Position numbers and translations under genes: made by a program
DNA from: Pseudomonadota bacterium
Lineage (GTDB): Bacteria; Pseudomonadota; Gammaproteobacteria; Burkholderiales; Burkholderiaceae_B
Length of the DNA: 64,000 nucleotides
Assembly (NCBI GenBank): GCA_023425645.1
Contig: JAFACG010000003.1
Coordinates: forward strand, 7,416 to 71,415
Direction of reading: 5' to 3'
Notes under the pieces: model-generated
The model's database searches: none
Seen by the model: the letters and a program-made list of their open reading frames with translations, nothing else
What the model was told of the DNA's origin: nothing
In this document: positions 55,556 through 64,000 of the stretch, piece by piece
Layout: the number at the start of each line of letters is the position of its first letter
How positions within the stretch are numbered: the first letter of the stretch is position 1

Positions 55556-57030
55556 CGTTCACCTCGTTCTTTCAGGCCGTCTTGCGGCGCATCGGAACCG
55601 CCCCTCCCGACCCGCACCCCGCTCAGGTCGACGGCCCCGCTCGGGTGCGTGCGGAATCCCTCCAGGCCCGGCCTCCAGCCCACGACGGAATCCATGGCGA
55701 ACAAGGAGAAGAACGGCAGGTCCCGCTGCACGAGCTGCTGGATCTGCGCATAGCAGTCATGCTGCTCCTGCCGGTCCAGGCTTTGCCGCGCGGTCCGGGC
55801 CAGGGCGTCCAGTTCCGGATTGACGTAGCCGCCGGCATTGAAGCCGCCGCCCGCGCACAGCTCGCGCACCAGCAGGGTATCCAGATGGGGGCGGGCCGGC
55901 GTGCCCTGCAGGCAGATGTCCCAGTTGCCGCGCATGTACATATATGGCCACCAGGGCGGGTCATCGTAGCCGTTGAAGGCCACGTCCAGGCCCAGGGCGC
56001 GCAGATCGCGGCCGACATGCTCGGCGACCAGCGGAAACGGCGCGGTATTGGTCGTCACCATGCGCAGTGTTGCGCCGTTCGGGACGCCTGCTTCGGACAG
56101 CAGCCGGCGGGCACGCTGCGGATCGTATTCGATGGGTTCGGTGGGCACGAAGAAGGAATCCGCGGCCGCCAGCATGCCGTCGACAACCTCCCCCGCACCG
56201 CCGGTCACGGCCTGCATCAAGGCCTGCCTGTCGATGCCATGGGCCAGCGCGCGGCGCACCCGCGGATCATGCAGCAGACCGGGACGGCAATTGAAGTACA
56301 TGACGCTGCGATGACGCGACGCGGTCAAGGCGGTATGCAGCAGTCCGGCCTGCTCCAGCGCGGCCGCCGCCTCGACAGGCACGTTCTCGACCACGTCGAC
56401 ATCGCCCTTCCTGATCCGCTCGACCCGTTGCGCCACGCCGGGCGCGAACTCGATGCGCACCTCGTCGACCTCCGGTGCGGGACTGGCGCCCTGGTACTGT
56501 TCGAAGCGGCTCAACAGGATGTGGCTTCCCCGCTGCCACTGCCGCAAACGGAACGGCCCCGTGCCGCAGGGCTGGTCATAGCTGTCATCGACGATGAAGG
56601 TGCGCCAGGCCAGGTTGGCCAGAAAGGCGGCGTTGGGCGTGCTGAACAGGAACTCCACTTCCAGCGGTCCCACGGCCTGCACCGTGCTCAGGCCTTGGTA
56701 ATCCTGGGCCAGCAAGGTGTCCGAGCACCCGTTGAACAGGCGCTGGAAGTTCCAGGCCACGGCCTGCGCGTCACAGGGGCGACCGCTATGAAAGCGCAAC
56801 CCCGGGCGCAGGCGGAAGCGGTAACGAAGCCGGTCCGGCGACTCGTCCCAGTCCGTCGCCAGATCCGGCACGAGAGCGCCATCGAAATCCTGCTTCAGCA
56901 GCCCCTGGCACGTCAGGCGCAATATGGCGCTCGCGCTGCTCGAGTCCGAATTGAAACCGTTCGGCAGCAGCGCAATGGTCTCGTGCTTGAACAAGACGTT
57001 CAGACGACGCCGGTCCATTTCTTGTCTCAT
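55543..57030 (-). CDS. ABC-importer binding protein (SBP_bac_5) without visible signal peptide
   Basis: 495 residues if started at the ATG at 57030 (GGAGTGGAG directly upstream; ATG 57018 also possible). The SBP_bac_5 fold is evident: YRFRLRPGLRFHSGRPCDAQ, DQPCGTGPFRLRQWQRG, VRRALAHGIDRQALMQAV. The N-terminus MRQEMDRRRLNVLFKHETIA has no hydrophobic leader, unlike the two other binding proteins of the cluster. The protein may be cytoplasmic or exported by another route, or an upstream leader was lost. First gene of the unit, with a GntR-type operator 37 bp upstream. Confidence 0.85.
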   Translation of the reverse strand: MRQEMDRRRLNVLFKHETIALLPNGFNSDSSSASAILRLTCQGLLKQDFDGALVPDLATDWDESPDRLRYRFRLRPGLRFHSGRPCDAQAVAWNFQRLFNGCSDTLLAQDYQGLSTVQAVGPLEVEFLFSTPNAAFLANLAWRTFIVDDSYDQPCGTGPFRLRQWQRGSHILLSRFEQYQGASPAPEVDEVRIEFAPGVAQRVERIRKGDVDVVENVPVEAAAALEQAGLLHTALTASRHRSVMYFNCRPGLLHDPRVRRALAHGIDRQALMQAVTGGAGEVVDGMLAAADSFFVPTEPIEYDPQRARRLLSEAGVPNGATLRMVTTNTAPFPLVAEHVGRDLRALGLDVAFNGYDDPPWWPYMYMRGNWDICLQGTPARPHLDTLLVRELCAGGGFNAGGYVNPELDALARTARQSLDRQEQHDCYAQIQQLVQRDLPFFSLFAMDSVVGWRPGLEGFRTHPSGAVDLSGVRVGRGGSDAPQDGLKERGERWHA

Positions 57031-57062
57031 CTCCACTCCGTGGGTGATTATTCTTTGTGTAT

Positions 57063-57081
57063 TTCTTTGGTATACCAAGAA
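57063..57081. promoter_or_regulatory. Operator TTGGTATACCAA upstream of the ureide/ABC unit
   Basis: Perfect 12-bp palindrome TTGGTATACCAA at 57067-57078, with looser TTCTT/AGAA flanks. It fits the TNGTATACNA form bound by FCD-type GntR regulators; the candidate is the GntR protein at 46212-46886. The rest of the gap, 57082-57330, shows nothing else. Confidence 0.65.
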
Positions 57082-57330
57082 TACACCATTCGGTCCCGAA
57101 GAGATCGGAAAGGAGAATCAGGAAAACCCTAGGCGTCGGCAGCACGCGGATTGCGGCCATGAAAAAAGCGCCTGGACTACTCGAGGTGCAGGCGCTACAG
57201 AGGGCGACAAGGAGCACGCGTACTTAGCGGCTGCAGGTCCGGGAGCCGCGGGAGGGCCAGAAGCCAGGGCTGGCCATGCCGTCAGCAAGGCTCAAATCCG
57301 CTTCACCATGAAGAAGGCCTGGGCTCAGCA

Positions 57331-58119
57331 TCAGCGCCCATGCACCCGCTTGTGCAGATCAAAAGCCCTTAAAAGTGCGAATAGATCACGATAGACCACC
57401 CATAAGAACAGGCAGAACCACATCAGAAGAAATCCGCCCGCCAGCCTTTGAGCAAGAACCGCTCTCGTAATCTGCTCACCATAAGCCTCCGTTCCGATCT
57501 CGTGACAGACATAGTCAATCTCGTCCATTGACAATGGAGTCTCATTCTTGATTTTTTCTTTGTTCCCGCAATGCTCCTTGCTGATCTCCCACGGAGCATC
57601 ATTCAGCAATCTGAAGGACTTGACCTTCTGATTGCCCAACCACGCCCATGTTTCGGAGCTCTTGAACTTGACCAAAGCCTCGTCGTTGATGGTGAACACC
57701 AAGGGAAACGCCGTTGTAAAACTGAACGCCAGGCATAAGGCCGCAATGATCGCTGCTTCCGGAAGGCCTGGCTTTCTGACTCTTTCCTCTTTCCATTTGA
57801 CCCAGCGCCCCGCCCGTCCAAGCTCTCTTAGCGACAGCGACAAGCGGCCTGCCCATGCGACTGCGCTCTGCGCCTCTGCCAGGGTTTCCATGTCTCGGAT
57901 GCCGTACATCACCCTGAAGCGCTCCAGGTCCAACTGACGTTCGTGCTCCCGCTGTAAAACAGAGTCATAGAAACCATTCTTATGAACCATGGTCCAGATG
58001 CGGTCCATGAAAATATATCGGGCTCCTCTGGAGTACAAAAACAGGCACACCAGAAAAACAAAAACCACAAGAACGATAAGCACCCAGAACGAGCTGATGG
58101 ATGAAATAAAACTGATCAT
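57331..58119 (-). CDS. Two-region membrane protein of unknown function
   Basis: About 262 residues from the ATG at 58119; a TTG at 58167 would add 16 residues. N-terminal TM segment (FWVLIVLVVFVFLVCLFLY), a cytoplasmic-looking stretch with LDLERFRVMYGIRDMETLAE, a TM segment (AAIIAALCLAFSFTTAFPLVF), a soluble loop with two cysteines (HCGNK, YVCHE) that could be periplasmic, and a last TM segment (AGGFLLMWFCLFLWVVY). I do not recognise the family. It is somewhat more AT-rich than its neighbours and is preceded by glyA with a 117-bp gap. Confidence 0.75.
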   Translation of the reverse strand: MISFISSISSFWVLIVLVVFVFLVCLFLYSRGARYIFMDRIWTMVHKNGFYDSVLQREHERQLDLERFRVMYGIRDMETLAEAQSAVAWAGRLSLSLRELGRAGRWVKWKEERVRKPGLPEAAIIAALCLAFSFTTAFPLVFTINDEALVKFKSSETWAWLGNQKVKSFRLLNDAPWEISKEHCGNKEKIKNETPLSMDEIDYVCHEIGTEAYGEQITRAVLAQRLAGGFLLMWFCLFLWVVYRDLFALLRAFDLHKRVHGR

Positions 58120-58195
58120 CGCCAAAACATGAGTAAATAGAACAATGAAAAAAGCGTCCTTAGCCAACAGGCTGGAACGCTTTTACGTGCAGCAC

Positions 58196-58214
58196 CGGCA
58201 AGCCAGGCTTGCCG
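58196..58214. other. Short palindrome downstream of glyA
   Basis: CGGCAAGCC (58196-58204) and GGCTTGCCG (58206-58214) form a perfect inverted repeat one base apart. No T-run; terminator function for glyA is uncertain. Confidence 0.35.
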
Positions 58215-58236
58215 CGCCTCCACACCTCTACATGAG

Positions 58237-59520
58237 TCAAACCGTCTCGCGCTGGTCCTGATAGACCGGATGGCGCCGGCACAGCTCGACGACGTTCTCG
58301 CGCACCTGGGCGCTGACGGCGTCCAGCTTGCCGTTTTCCAGCGCGTCCAGCACATCGCACAACCAGTGGGCCAGCTGTTCGCATTCCGCCACGCCGAAGC
58401 CGCGCGTGGTGACGGCCGGTGTGCCGATGCGCACGCCCGAAGTGACCATGGGCGAACGGGGGTCGTTGGGCACGGAGTTCTTGTTGGCCGTGATGTAGGC
58501 GCCGGCCAGGGCCGCGCTGGCCTCCTGGCCGGTATAGGGCCTGGACGACAGGTTGATCAGCATCATGTGGTTGTCGGTGCCGCCGGACACGAGGGTATGG
58601 CCGCGCTGCTGCAATACGGCCGCCATGGCGCGAGCGTTGCGCACCACCTCCTGCTGGTACTTGCGGAACTCCGGCTGCAGGGCTTCCTTGAAGGCAATGG
58701 CCTTGGCGGCGATCAGGTGCATCAGGGGGCCGCCCTGCACGCCGGGGAAGACGGCGGTACTCAGGCGCTTGTAGAAATCGTCGCTCTGCCCCTTGGACAG
58801 GATGATGCCGCCGCGCGGTCCGCGCAGCGTCTTGTGCGTGGTGCTGGTGACCACATGGGCGTGGGGCAGAGGATTGGGGTATTCGCCCGCGGCGACCAGG
58901 CCGGCCACGTGGGCCATGTCCACCCAGAACCAGGCGCCGACCTTGTCGGCGATGGCGCGCATGCGGGCCCAATCCTTGTAGCGCGAATAGGCCGAGAAGC
59001 CGCCGATGAGCAGCTTGGGCCGCGTTTCCATGGCGATGCGCTCCATCTCGTCGTAATCGATCAGGCCGGTTTCGGGATCCAGGCCGTAAGGCACGATGTT
59101 GTAGAGCCGCCCGGAGAAATTGACCGGATTGCCGTGGGTCAGGTGTCCGCCCTGGGCCAGGTTCATGCCCATGACCGTGTCGCCGGGCTTGATCAGCGCC
59201 AGGAAGACGGCCGTGTTGGCCTGCGCGCCCGCATGCGGCTGCACATTGGCGTAGTCGCAGTCGAACAGGGCCTTGACGCGCTCGATGGCCAGGCGTTCGG
59301 CCACGTCGACGAATTCGCAGCCGGCGTAGTAGCGCTTGTCGGGGTAGCCTTCGGCGTACTTGTTGGTGAAGACCGAATTCTGCACGGCCATGACCAGGGG
59401 GCTGGCGTAGTTTTCGGAGGCGATCAGCTCGACGTGGTCTTCCTGGCGGCGTTCTTCGCCTTGGACGGCCTGCGCCAGTTCGCTGTCGAATTCAGCCAAA
59501 GTGAGAGAGTTGTCGTACAT
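58237..59520 (-). CDS. glyA: Serine hydroxymethyltransferase
   Basis: 427 residues. All SHMT landmarks: [48 protein letters not shown] (Asp and His that hold PLP), the Schiff-base lysine in [16 protein letters not shown], and [15 protein letters not shown] with the substrate-carboxylate arginine. It interconverts serine and glycine, charging tetrahydrofolate. 74 bp downstream of serC on the same strand, so a serine/glycine operon is likely. Confidence 0.97.
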   Translation of the reverse strand: MYDNSLTLAEFDSELAQAVQGEERRQEDHVELIASENYASPLVMAVQNSVFTNKYAEGYPDKRYYAGCEFVDVAERLAIERVKALFDCDYANVQPHAGAQANTAVFLALIKPGDTVMGMNLAQGGHLTHGNPVNFSGRLYNIVPYGLDPETGLIDYDEMERIAMETRPKLLIGGFSAYSRYKDWARMRAIADKVGAWFWVDMAHVAGLVAAGEYPNPLPHAHVVTSTTHKTLRGPRGGIILSKGQSDDFYKRLSTAVFPGVQGGPLMHLIAAKAIAFKEALQPEFRKYQQEVVRNARAMAAVLQQRGHTLVSGGTDNHMMLINLSSRPYTGQEASAALAGAYITANKNSVPNDPRSPMVTSGVRIGTPAVTTRGFGVAECEQLAHWLCDVLDALENGKLDAVSAQVRENVVELCRRHPVYQDQRETV

Positions 59521-59551
59521 GAAAGAGTCCTTGTGTAACGTAAAGATGAAA

Positions 59552-59573
59552 GGCGGCGGAACCTGCCGCCGCC
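59552..59573 (-). terminator. Possible weak terminator/hairpin between serC and glyA
   Basis: GGCGGCGG (59552-59559) and CCGCCGCC (59566-59573) form an 8-bp GC stem. On the minus strand it is followed by TTTCATCTTT, a poor T-run, so it may attenuate rather than stop transcription into glyA. Confidence 0.45.
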
Positions 59574-59594
59574 AGAAGAAACAGGGAACGCGAT

Positions 59595-60677
59595 CTAGCC
59601 CCGGATGCGCTGGAACTCGCGCATGAAGTCCGCCAGGACTTCGACCGCCGCAAGCGAGACGGCGTTGTAGATGCTGGCCCGCAGCCCGCCCGTGGAGCTG
59701 TGGCCCTTAAGGCCGTTCAGGCCGTTCTTTTCCGCCTGCTCCACGAATTCATGCTCCAGATCTTTATTGGCAATGGTGAACGGAACATTATTAATGGATC
59801 GATAGTCAGGCAGGACACGATTTATATAAAAACCATTACTTTCATCAATGGTTTCATATAGCAGGCCGGCTTTTTTCTTATTTATTTCGTGTACGACCTC
59901 AATTCCGCCGGAACGATTCAGCCAATCCACCGTCAAGCCCAGCACGTACCAGGAAAAGGTGGCCGGCGTATTAAGCAAAGAGCCCTTTTGAGCCTGGACG
60001 GCATAATCCAGAAGATCCGGCGTTCCCTCGAGCGGCATGCCCAGAAGATCGGGATCCACCACGACGACCGTCACGCCGGCCGCGCCCATGTTCTTTTGGG
60101 CGGAGGCATAGACCAGGCCATGCGCCTGGATATCCAGCGGTTTGGACAGCAGGCTGGAACAGGCATCGCACACCAGGGGAATCGCGGATCGAGGCGGACT
60201 TGCAAATTGCACGCCCTGGGCCGTTTCGTTTTCGGTGTAATGCAAGTAAGCCGCATCCGGATTAATATTGAATTCCTCGATATCGGGGACGCGATCGAAA
60301 CCATTTTCTTCAGAACTGGCAACGATTCGGATTTCTCCATATTGGCGGGCGGCTTTTATCGCCTGCCCCGACCATAAACCCGTGTGGATATAATCCGCCG
60401 CTTTCTTACTGTGCAACAGATTCATGGGAACCTGGAAAAACTGCATGTACGAGCCGCCCTGAAGCAACAGGATGCGATAGGAAGGCGGAACCGCCAGCGC
60501 GCGGCGCAGTGCTTCTTCAGTACGCTGGGCGAAGTCCATGAACGGCCGCGAACGGTGGCTGATCTCCAGCACGGACATGCCCGTGCCGGCGAAATCGAAG
60601 AATTCATCCCGAACCTGAAGCAATACATCCATGGGCAGGGCGCTGGGCCCTGCGCTGAAATTGAGAGACCGGAACAT
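59595..60677 (-). CDS. serC: Phosphoserine aminotransferase
   Basis: 360 residues from the ATG at 60677. Motifs: [40 protein letters not shown], the PLP lysine in [16 protein letters not shown], and [17 protein letters not shown]. It makes phosphoserine and, in the DXP route, phosphohydroxythreonine for PLP. The middle of the gene (about 59750-60420) is visibly AT-richer than its surroundings. This locus also lacks the gyrA/pheA neighbours expected for the family's serC, so it may be an acquired or additional copy. Confidence 0.94.
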   Translation of the reverse strand: MFRSLNFSAGPSALPMDVLLQVRDEFFDFAGTGMSVLEISHRSRPFMDFAQRTEEALRRALAVPPSYRILLLQGGSYMQFFQVPMNLLHSKKAADYIHTGLWSGQAIKAARQYGEIRIVASSEENGFDRVPDIEEFNINPDAAYLHYTENETAQGVQFASPPRSAIPLVCDACSSLLSKPLDIQAHGLVYASAQKNMGAAGVTVVVVDPDLLGMPLEGTPDLLDYAVQAQKGSLLNTPATFSWYVLGLTVDWLNRSGGIEVVHEINKKKAGLLYETIDESNGFYINRVLPDYRSINNVPFTIANKDLEHEFVEQAEKNGLNGLKGHSSTGGLRASIYNAVSLAAVEVLADFMREFQRIRG

Positions 60678-60763
60678 AAGTGGTGAGATCCTGTACAAGC
60701 AGAAAAGCCGGAAATGGGACGCCACGCCAGGATTCCGGTATTGAAGAAACAGTCTACGAGCAC

Positions 60764-60787
60764 AATGGTCTGACGCGTCAGACCATT
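60764..60787. promoter_or_regulatory. Perfect 24-bp palindrome between serC and the MocR gene
   Basis: The core TGGTCTGACGCGTCAGACCA extends by AA and TT to a perfect 24-bp palindrome centred at 60775/60776, 23 bp before the regulator ATG and about 87 bp before the serC ATG. It is probably the operator of the MocR regulator. A CAGACCA half-site recurs at 63789-63795 upstream of the SHMT-like gene. Confidence 0.8.
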
Positions 60788-60809
60788 AACGACACCTGGA
60801 GCAGACCGC

Positions 60810-62315
60810 ATGACGCGCTCTTTTGAACTGGACACCCTGAAGATGCGTCTGACCGACGTAGACCTTCAATCCCTGGACCTTCACCAGCGCATCCAGCGCG
60901 CCCTGCGCGCCCTGATCCTGGACGGCGCGCTGGACCCCGGCGTGAAGCTGCCTGCAACGCGCTCGCTGGCCAAGTCCCTGGGAATGGCGCGCGACACGGT
61001 GGAAAATGCCTACGTGCAGCTGCATCGCGACGGCTTCATCGTGCGCCGGGAAGGCTCGGGCAGCTATGTGTCCGAGTCCGTGGGCACGGAGCTGCGCGGC
61101 AGCGCCTACCGGCGCATCAAGGCGCAGGACCTCAAGCGCAGCGTGCTCGAACCCGGCGCGGGCCTGAGCCGGCGCGGCCGCGCCATCTTCGAGAGCGGCG
61201 GCATCGCCGACCAGCAGACCATCAAGGCGTTCGCGACCGGCCTGCCCGAGACGCGCAACTTTCCCACCGATGTCTGGGAACGCCTGCAGCGCCAGGCCAT
61301 GAAGGACTATCGCGGCCATGTCCTGCTGCATGGCGACCCGCAAGGCACCGAGCCCCTGCGCAAGGCCATCGCCGTCTACCTGAACCTGGAACGCGGCGCC
61401 AAGGTATCGGCCGACCAGATCCTGATCCTGAGCAGCACCCGGCAGGCCCTGTTCCTGTGCGCCCAGCTGCTGGTGGACGCCGGCAAGCCCATCCTGATGG
61501 AGAACCCCGGCTACTTCGGCGCGCGCAAGGCCTTCGAGGCCGCCGAAGCGCGGATCGTGCCCATCGCCGTGGACGAACAGGGCCTGCGCACCGACCTGCT
61601 GCACGAGGACCGCAGCGGCGCCAACTGCATCTACGTGACTCCTTCCCACCAGTACCCGACGGGCGCCACCCTGGCGCTGGAACGTCGCCTGGAACTGATC
61701 CGCTGGGCGGCCGAGAACGGCAAGTGGATCCTGGAGGACGATTACGACAGCGAATTCCACTACGACGGCCTGCCCACGGCCTGCGTGCAGGGCCTGGACA
61801 GATACCAGCGCACCATCTACCTGGGCACGTTCAGCAAGACCTTGTACCCCGGCCTGCGCATGGGCTACATGGCCTTGCCGCCGGAACTGATCAAGCCCTT
61901 CACCCAGGCGCGCAGCATCATGGACGGCCATACGCCGCAGATTCTGCAACTGACGCTGGCCCGCTTCATGGAAGACGGCCACTACAATTCCCACATCCGG
62001 GCCATGCGCAAGCTTTACGCGGGACGCCGCGAAATCATGCTCGAAGCCATAGGCCTGCATCTGCAGGGCATCGCCCGGGCGACACGGCCCGAAGGCGGCC
62101 TGCAGATTCCCTGTTTCCTGGAGCCGGGCTGGTCCGAAGAACACACCTTGCGGCGCGGGCTGAGCGCCGGCGTGCTGCTGCCCGGCCTGAGCCGGCTGTA
62201 CCTGGGCGAAGAAAAACAGCAGGGCTGGATGCTGGGCTACGCGTCCCTGACCGCCTACGAAATCGAGTCGGCCATGCTGCGTCTGGCCAACGCGCTGCGG
62301 CAGGGCAAAGGATGA
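60810..62315 (+). CDS. MocR/PdxR-type regulator (GntR wHTH fused to aminotransferase fold)
   Basis: 501 residues. The N-terminal GntR-type winged helix (about residues 20-95) contains LHQRIQRALRALILDGALDP and LPATRSLAKSLGMARDTVEN. A linker follows, then a type I aminotransferase domain with VTPSHQYPTG, DDYDSEFHYDG and the PLP lysine in LGTFSKTLYPGLRMGYM. MocR proteins sense PLP or an amino-acid adduct. It is divergent from serC across a palindrome and convergent with the SHMT-like gene (11 bp), so regulation of serine/glycine/PLP genes is likely. Confidence 0.93.
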   Translation: MTRSFELDTLKMRLTDVDLQSLDLHQRIQRALRALILDGALDPGVKLPATRSLAKSLGMARDTVENAYVQLHRDGFIVRREGSGSYVSESVGTELRGSAYRRIKAQDLKRSVLEPGAGLSRRGRAIFESGGIADQQTIKAFATGLPETRNFPTDVWERLQRQAMKDYRGHVLLHGDPQGTEPLRKAIAVYLNLERGAKVSADQILILSSTRQALFLCAQLLVDAGKPILMENPGYFGARKAFEAAEARIVPIAVDEQGLRTDLLHEDRSGANCIYVTPSHQYPTGATLALERRLELIRWAAENGKWILEDDYDSEFHYDGLPTACVQGLDRYQRTIYLGTFSKTLYPGLRMGYMALPPELIKPFTQARSIMDGHTPQILQLTLARFMEDGHYNSHIRAMRKLYAGRREIMLEAIGLHLQGIARATRPEGGLQIPCFLEPGWSEEHTLRRGLSAGVLLPGLSRLYLGEEKQQGWMLGYASLTAYEIESAMLRLANALRQGKG

Positions 62316-62326
62316 GGGCATGGGCG

Positions 62327-63622
62327 TCAGTACGGCAGCGGATAGCGCCGGTTCAAGGCGGCCACGCCTTCGCGGATGGCATTTTCCGTACGCAGGCTGC
62401 GGGCTCCGCTGCGCACCCCGCCCAGCAGCGCCAGTATCATGTCGCCGATTTCCTTGATGTCGTCCTCGCCCAGCCCGCGCGAGGTACAGGCGGCGCTGCC
62501 CACGCGTATGCCGGAATAGGAGCCTTTGTCGTCGTCATACGGCACGGTGTGCTTGCTAAGGCTGATGCCCACCTGCATGAGGACCCGCTCCACCAGAGGG
62601 CCGTCCAGGCCCCAGGGGCGCAGGTCCACCACGCCGAAGTGGCAGTCCGTTCCGCCTGACACCACCGTCAGCCCGCCTTCGGACAGGCGGCGGCACAGGC
62701 TGCGGGCATTGGCCATGACGGCCTGCGCGTACGTGGCGAAAGAAGGGCGCAAGGCCTCGCCCAGCGCAACGGCCTTGGCCGCCACCATATTGATCAGCGG
62801 CCCGCCCTGCAGGCCTGGATAGACGGCGGCATCGAACTTGCCGGCCAGCCGCGCGTCGTTGCACAGGATCATGCCCCCGCGCGGACCGCGCAGGGTCCCG
62901 TGCGTGGACAGCGTCGTGACATGCGCCTGGGACACGGGCGACTCGAAGACGCCCGCCGCCACCAGCCCGGCGCAATGCGCCATGTCCGCCATGAAATAGG
63001 CCCCCACCTCGTCGGCGATGGCCCTGAACCCGACGAAGTCCGGAGTGCGTGAATACGCGGAGCCGCCGGCGATGATCAGGCGCGGTCGCTCGGCATGGGC
63101 CTGGCGGCGCACTTCGTCCATGTCCACCCACTGCGTACGACGATCCACCCCATAGGAGCGCGTCTGGAACCAGCGGCCCGACACATTGACGGCCGAACCA
63201 TGACTGACGTGTCCCCCGGCCCGCTGGTCCAGCGCCAGAATGATGTCGCCCGGCGACAACAGGGCCAGGCACACCGCCAGGTTGGCCTGGCTCCCCGAAT
63301 GCGCCTGCACATTGGCGTGACGGCAGCCGAAAAGCTGGCGGGCCCGTTCGATGGCCAGTTCTTCGGCCTGGTCCACCTGTTCGCAACCGCCATAGATGCG
63401 CCTGCCTGGATAGCCCTGGGCCTGCTTGTTGCCGAGCAGGGACCCCTGCGCATCCAGCACGGCGCGGCTGACGTAGTTTTCAGAAGCGATCAGCTCGACG
63501 GTGTGCTGCTGGCGCCGCCGTTCGGCCTCGAGCATGTCCCAGAGGCTGCGATCGGTCTGCTGCAGAGGCTGCGAACCCACCAGAGGCAGTTGGTGGACAT
63601 CGCCACTGGCAAGACTCTTCAT
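62327..63622 (-). CDS. SHMT-like protein lacking the PLP-binding lysine
   Basis: 431 residues from the ATG at 63622 (a longer frame from 63712 is unsupported). Clear serine hydroxymethyltransferase homologue: [57 protein letters not shown] (Asp and His retained) and [15 protein letters not shown] (Arg retained). At the Schiff-base site it reads [15 protein letters not shown] where GlyA has [11 protein letters not shown]: lysine is replaced by glycine (codon GGG, complement of 62897-62899). AAG or AAA to GGG needs at least two changes, so a sequencing error is unlikely. Normal SHMT catalysis should be impaired; a regulatory, PLP-binding or altered catalytic role is inference. Confidence 0.9.
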   Translation of the reverse strand: MKSLASGDVHQLPLVGSQPLQQTDRSLWDMLEAERRRQQHTVELIASENYVSRAVLDAQGSLLGNKQAQGYPGRRIYGGCEQVDQAEELAIERARQLFGCRHANVQAHSGSQANLAVCLALLSPGDIILALDQRAGGHVSHGSAVNVSGRWFQTRSYGVDRRTQWVDMDEVRRQAHAERPRLIIAGGSAYSRTPDFVGFRAIADEVGAYFMADMAHCAGLVAAGVFESPVSQAHVTTLSTHGTLRGPRGGMILCNDARLAGKFDAAVYPGLQGGPLINMVAAKAVALGEALRPSFATYAQAVMANARSLCRRLSEGGLTVVSGGTDCHFGVVDLRPWGLDGPLVERVLMQVGISLSKHTVPYDDDKGSYSGIRVGSAACTSRGLGEDDIKEIGDMILALLGGVRSGARSLRTENAIREGVAALNRRYPLPY

Positions 63623-64000
63623 GCAAGTTCCTGTGTCGATAGAGGCTGCCTTCCCCGCCCGCGCCTGAAAACCGGATGCGTCAGCATGGAGGCATGCCCA
63701 ATCAGCGTACAAGCCTGGAATGGGCGCAAAAACAAATATCCTAGACTGTTTCCGCCAATTAAAAACAATCCATTTTCAACCGAATAACCAGACCACTTTT
63801 TTATTCATATATTTAGCCAAAAAACAATCACATCAAGCAGCAATTTATAGGGAACACGCTTGTTTAACGCCCAATTAAAGTGGACCCATTAGTCAAGACA
63901 CTCAGCCGGTTAGTTTAAGCTGTGTCCATTTCCACTTCAGCAGCTGCCCGGCGCTGCCCCGTACTGCCGACCTTCTTTTGTCCTCGCTCCGCGTCGCCGA
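63623..64000. other. Right-edge region without a complete gene; possible mobile-element edge
   Basis: 63713-63880 is strongly AT-rich and probably holds the promoter of the SHMT-like gene, with a CAGACCA half-site at 63789-63795. From about 63870 the composition changes: AAGTGGACCCATTAGTCAAG is followed by a minus-strand open frame ending at 63915 (last residues RRAAAEVEMDTA) that runs off the window. AAGTGGA and TCCACTT stand about 60 bp apart in inverted orientation. This resembles the end of an insertion sequence, but no family could be recognised. Confidence 0.3.

Noticed and set aside
58168..59600. Glycine riboswitch near glyA
   Set aside because: The gaps around glyA are under 120 bp and show only simple GC hairpins, not the tandem aptamer layout.

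Overview
The window is one contiguous piece of chromosome from a moderately GC-rich betaproteobacterium. The blocks grpE-dnaK-dnaJ, hemH-hrcA, nadK-recN and fur-bamE-dapB, and the general protein flavour, point to Alcaligenaceae (relatives of Bordetella, Achromobacter, Kerstersia). The genus cannot be fixed from sequence alone.

Layout. 1-520: left edge of a Tad/Flp pilus locus (TadV-like prepilin peptidase, Flp pilin). 1199-2956: a TpsB (ShlB/FhaC) outer-membrane transporter without a visible partner. 3049-7996: two paralogous cassettes, each made of a GTTACGTAAC palindrome, a near-perfect sigma-54 promoter, a glycine-rich collagen-like lipoprotein and a MarR regulator, each closed by a terminator. 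8421-12538: an M16 peptidase and a GT1-type glycosyltransferase broken by one in-frame TGA. 12580-25000: housekeeping core (dnaJ, dnaK, grpE, hemH, hrcA, nadK, recN, a GNAT, a small P-loop kinase, fur, bamE, dapB), with two textbook sigma-32 promoters in front of dnaK and grpE.

24921-30250: a catabolic cluster (membrane hydroxylase, GntR, alpha/beta hydrolase, iron alcohol dehydrogenase, MFS transporter) whose three transcription units share an ACTAATATATTAGT-type operator. 30265-32377: dctA and a divergent GntR. 32475-35528: Fur-box, Fiu/PiuA-like TonB receptor and Sel1 protein. 35539-37198: murB and a tRNA operon (Gly-Cys-Gly). 37356-40669: dbpA, an AT-rich nuclease-like gene of foreign look, and an unknown membrane-anchored protein. 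40676-43343: an EAL phosphodiesterase and a queuosine unit (preQ1-I riboswitch, yhhQ, queC).

43354-57081: a large minus-strand unit with a peptide-type ABC importer (three binding proteins, two permeases, two ATPases), two amidohydrolases, a PuuE-like allantoinase, a ureidoglycolate lyase and a GntR. Together these suggest uptake and ring opening of a cyclic ureide. 57331-63622: an unknown membrane protein and a serine/glycine module: glyA, an AT-rich serC, a MocR/PdxR-type regulator with a perfect 24-bp palindrome, and a second SHMT-like protein in which the PLP-binding lysine is replaced by glycine. The last 380 bases hold no complete gene and may be the edge of a mobile element.

The two most unusual items are the duplicated sigma-54/MarR/collagen-like lipoprotein cassettes and the lysine-less SHMT paralogue beside its own MocR regulator.
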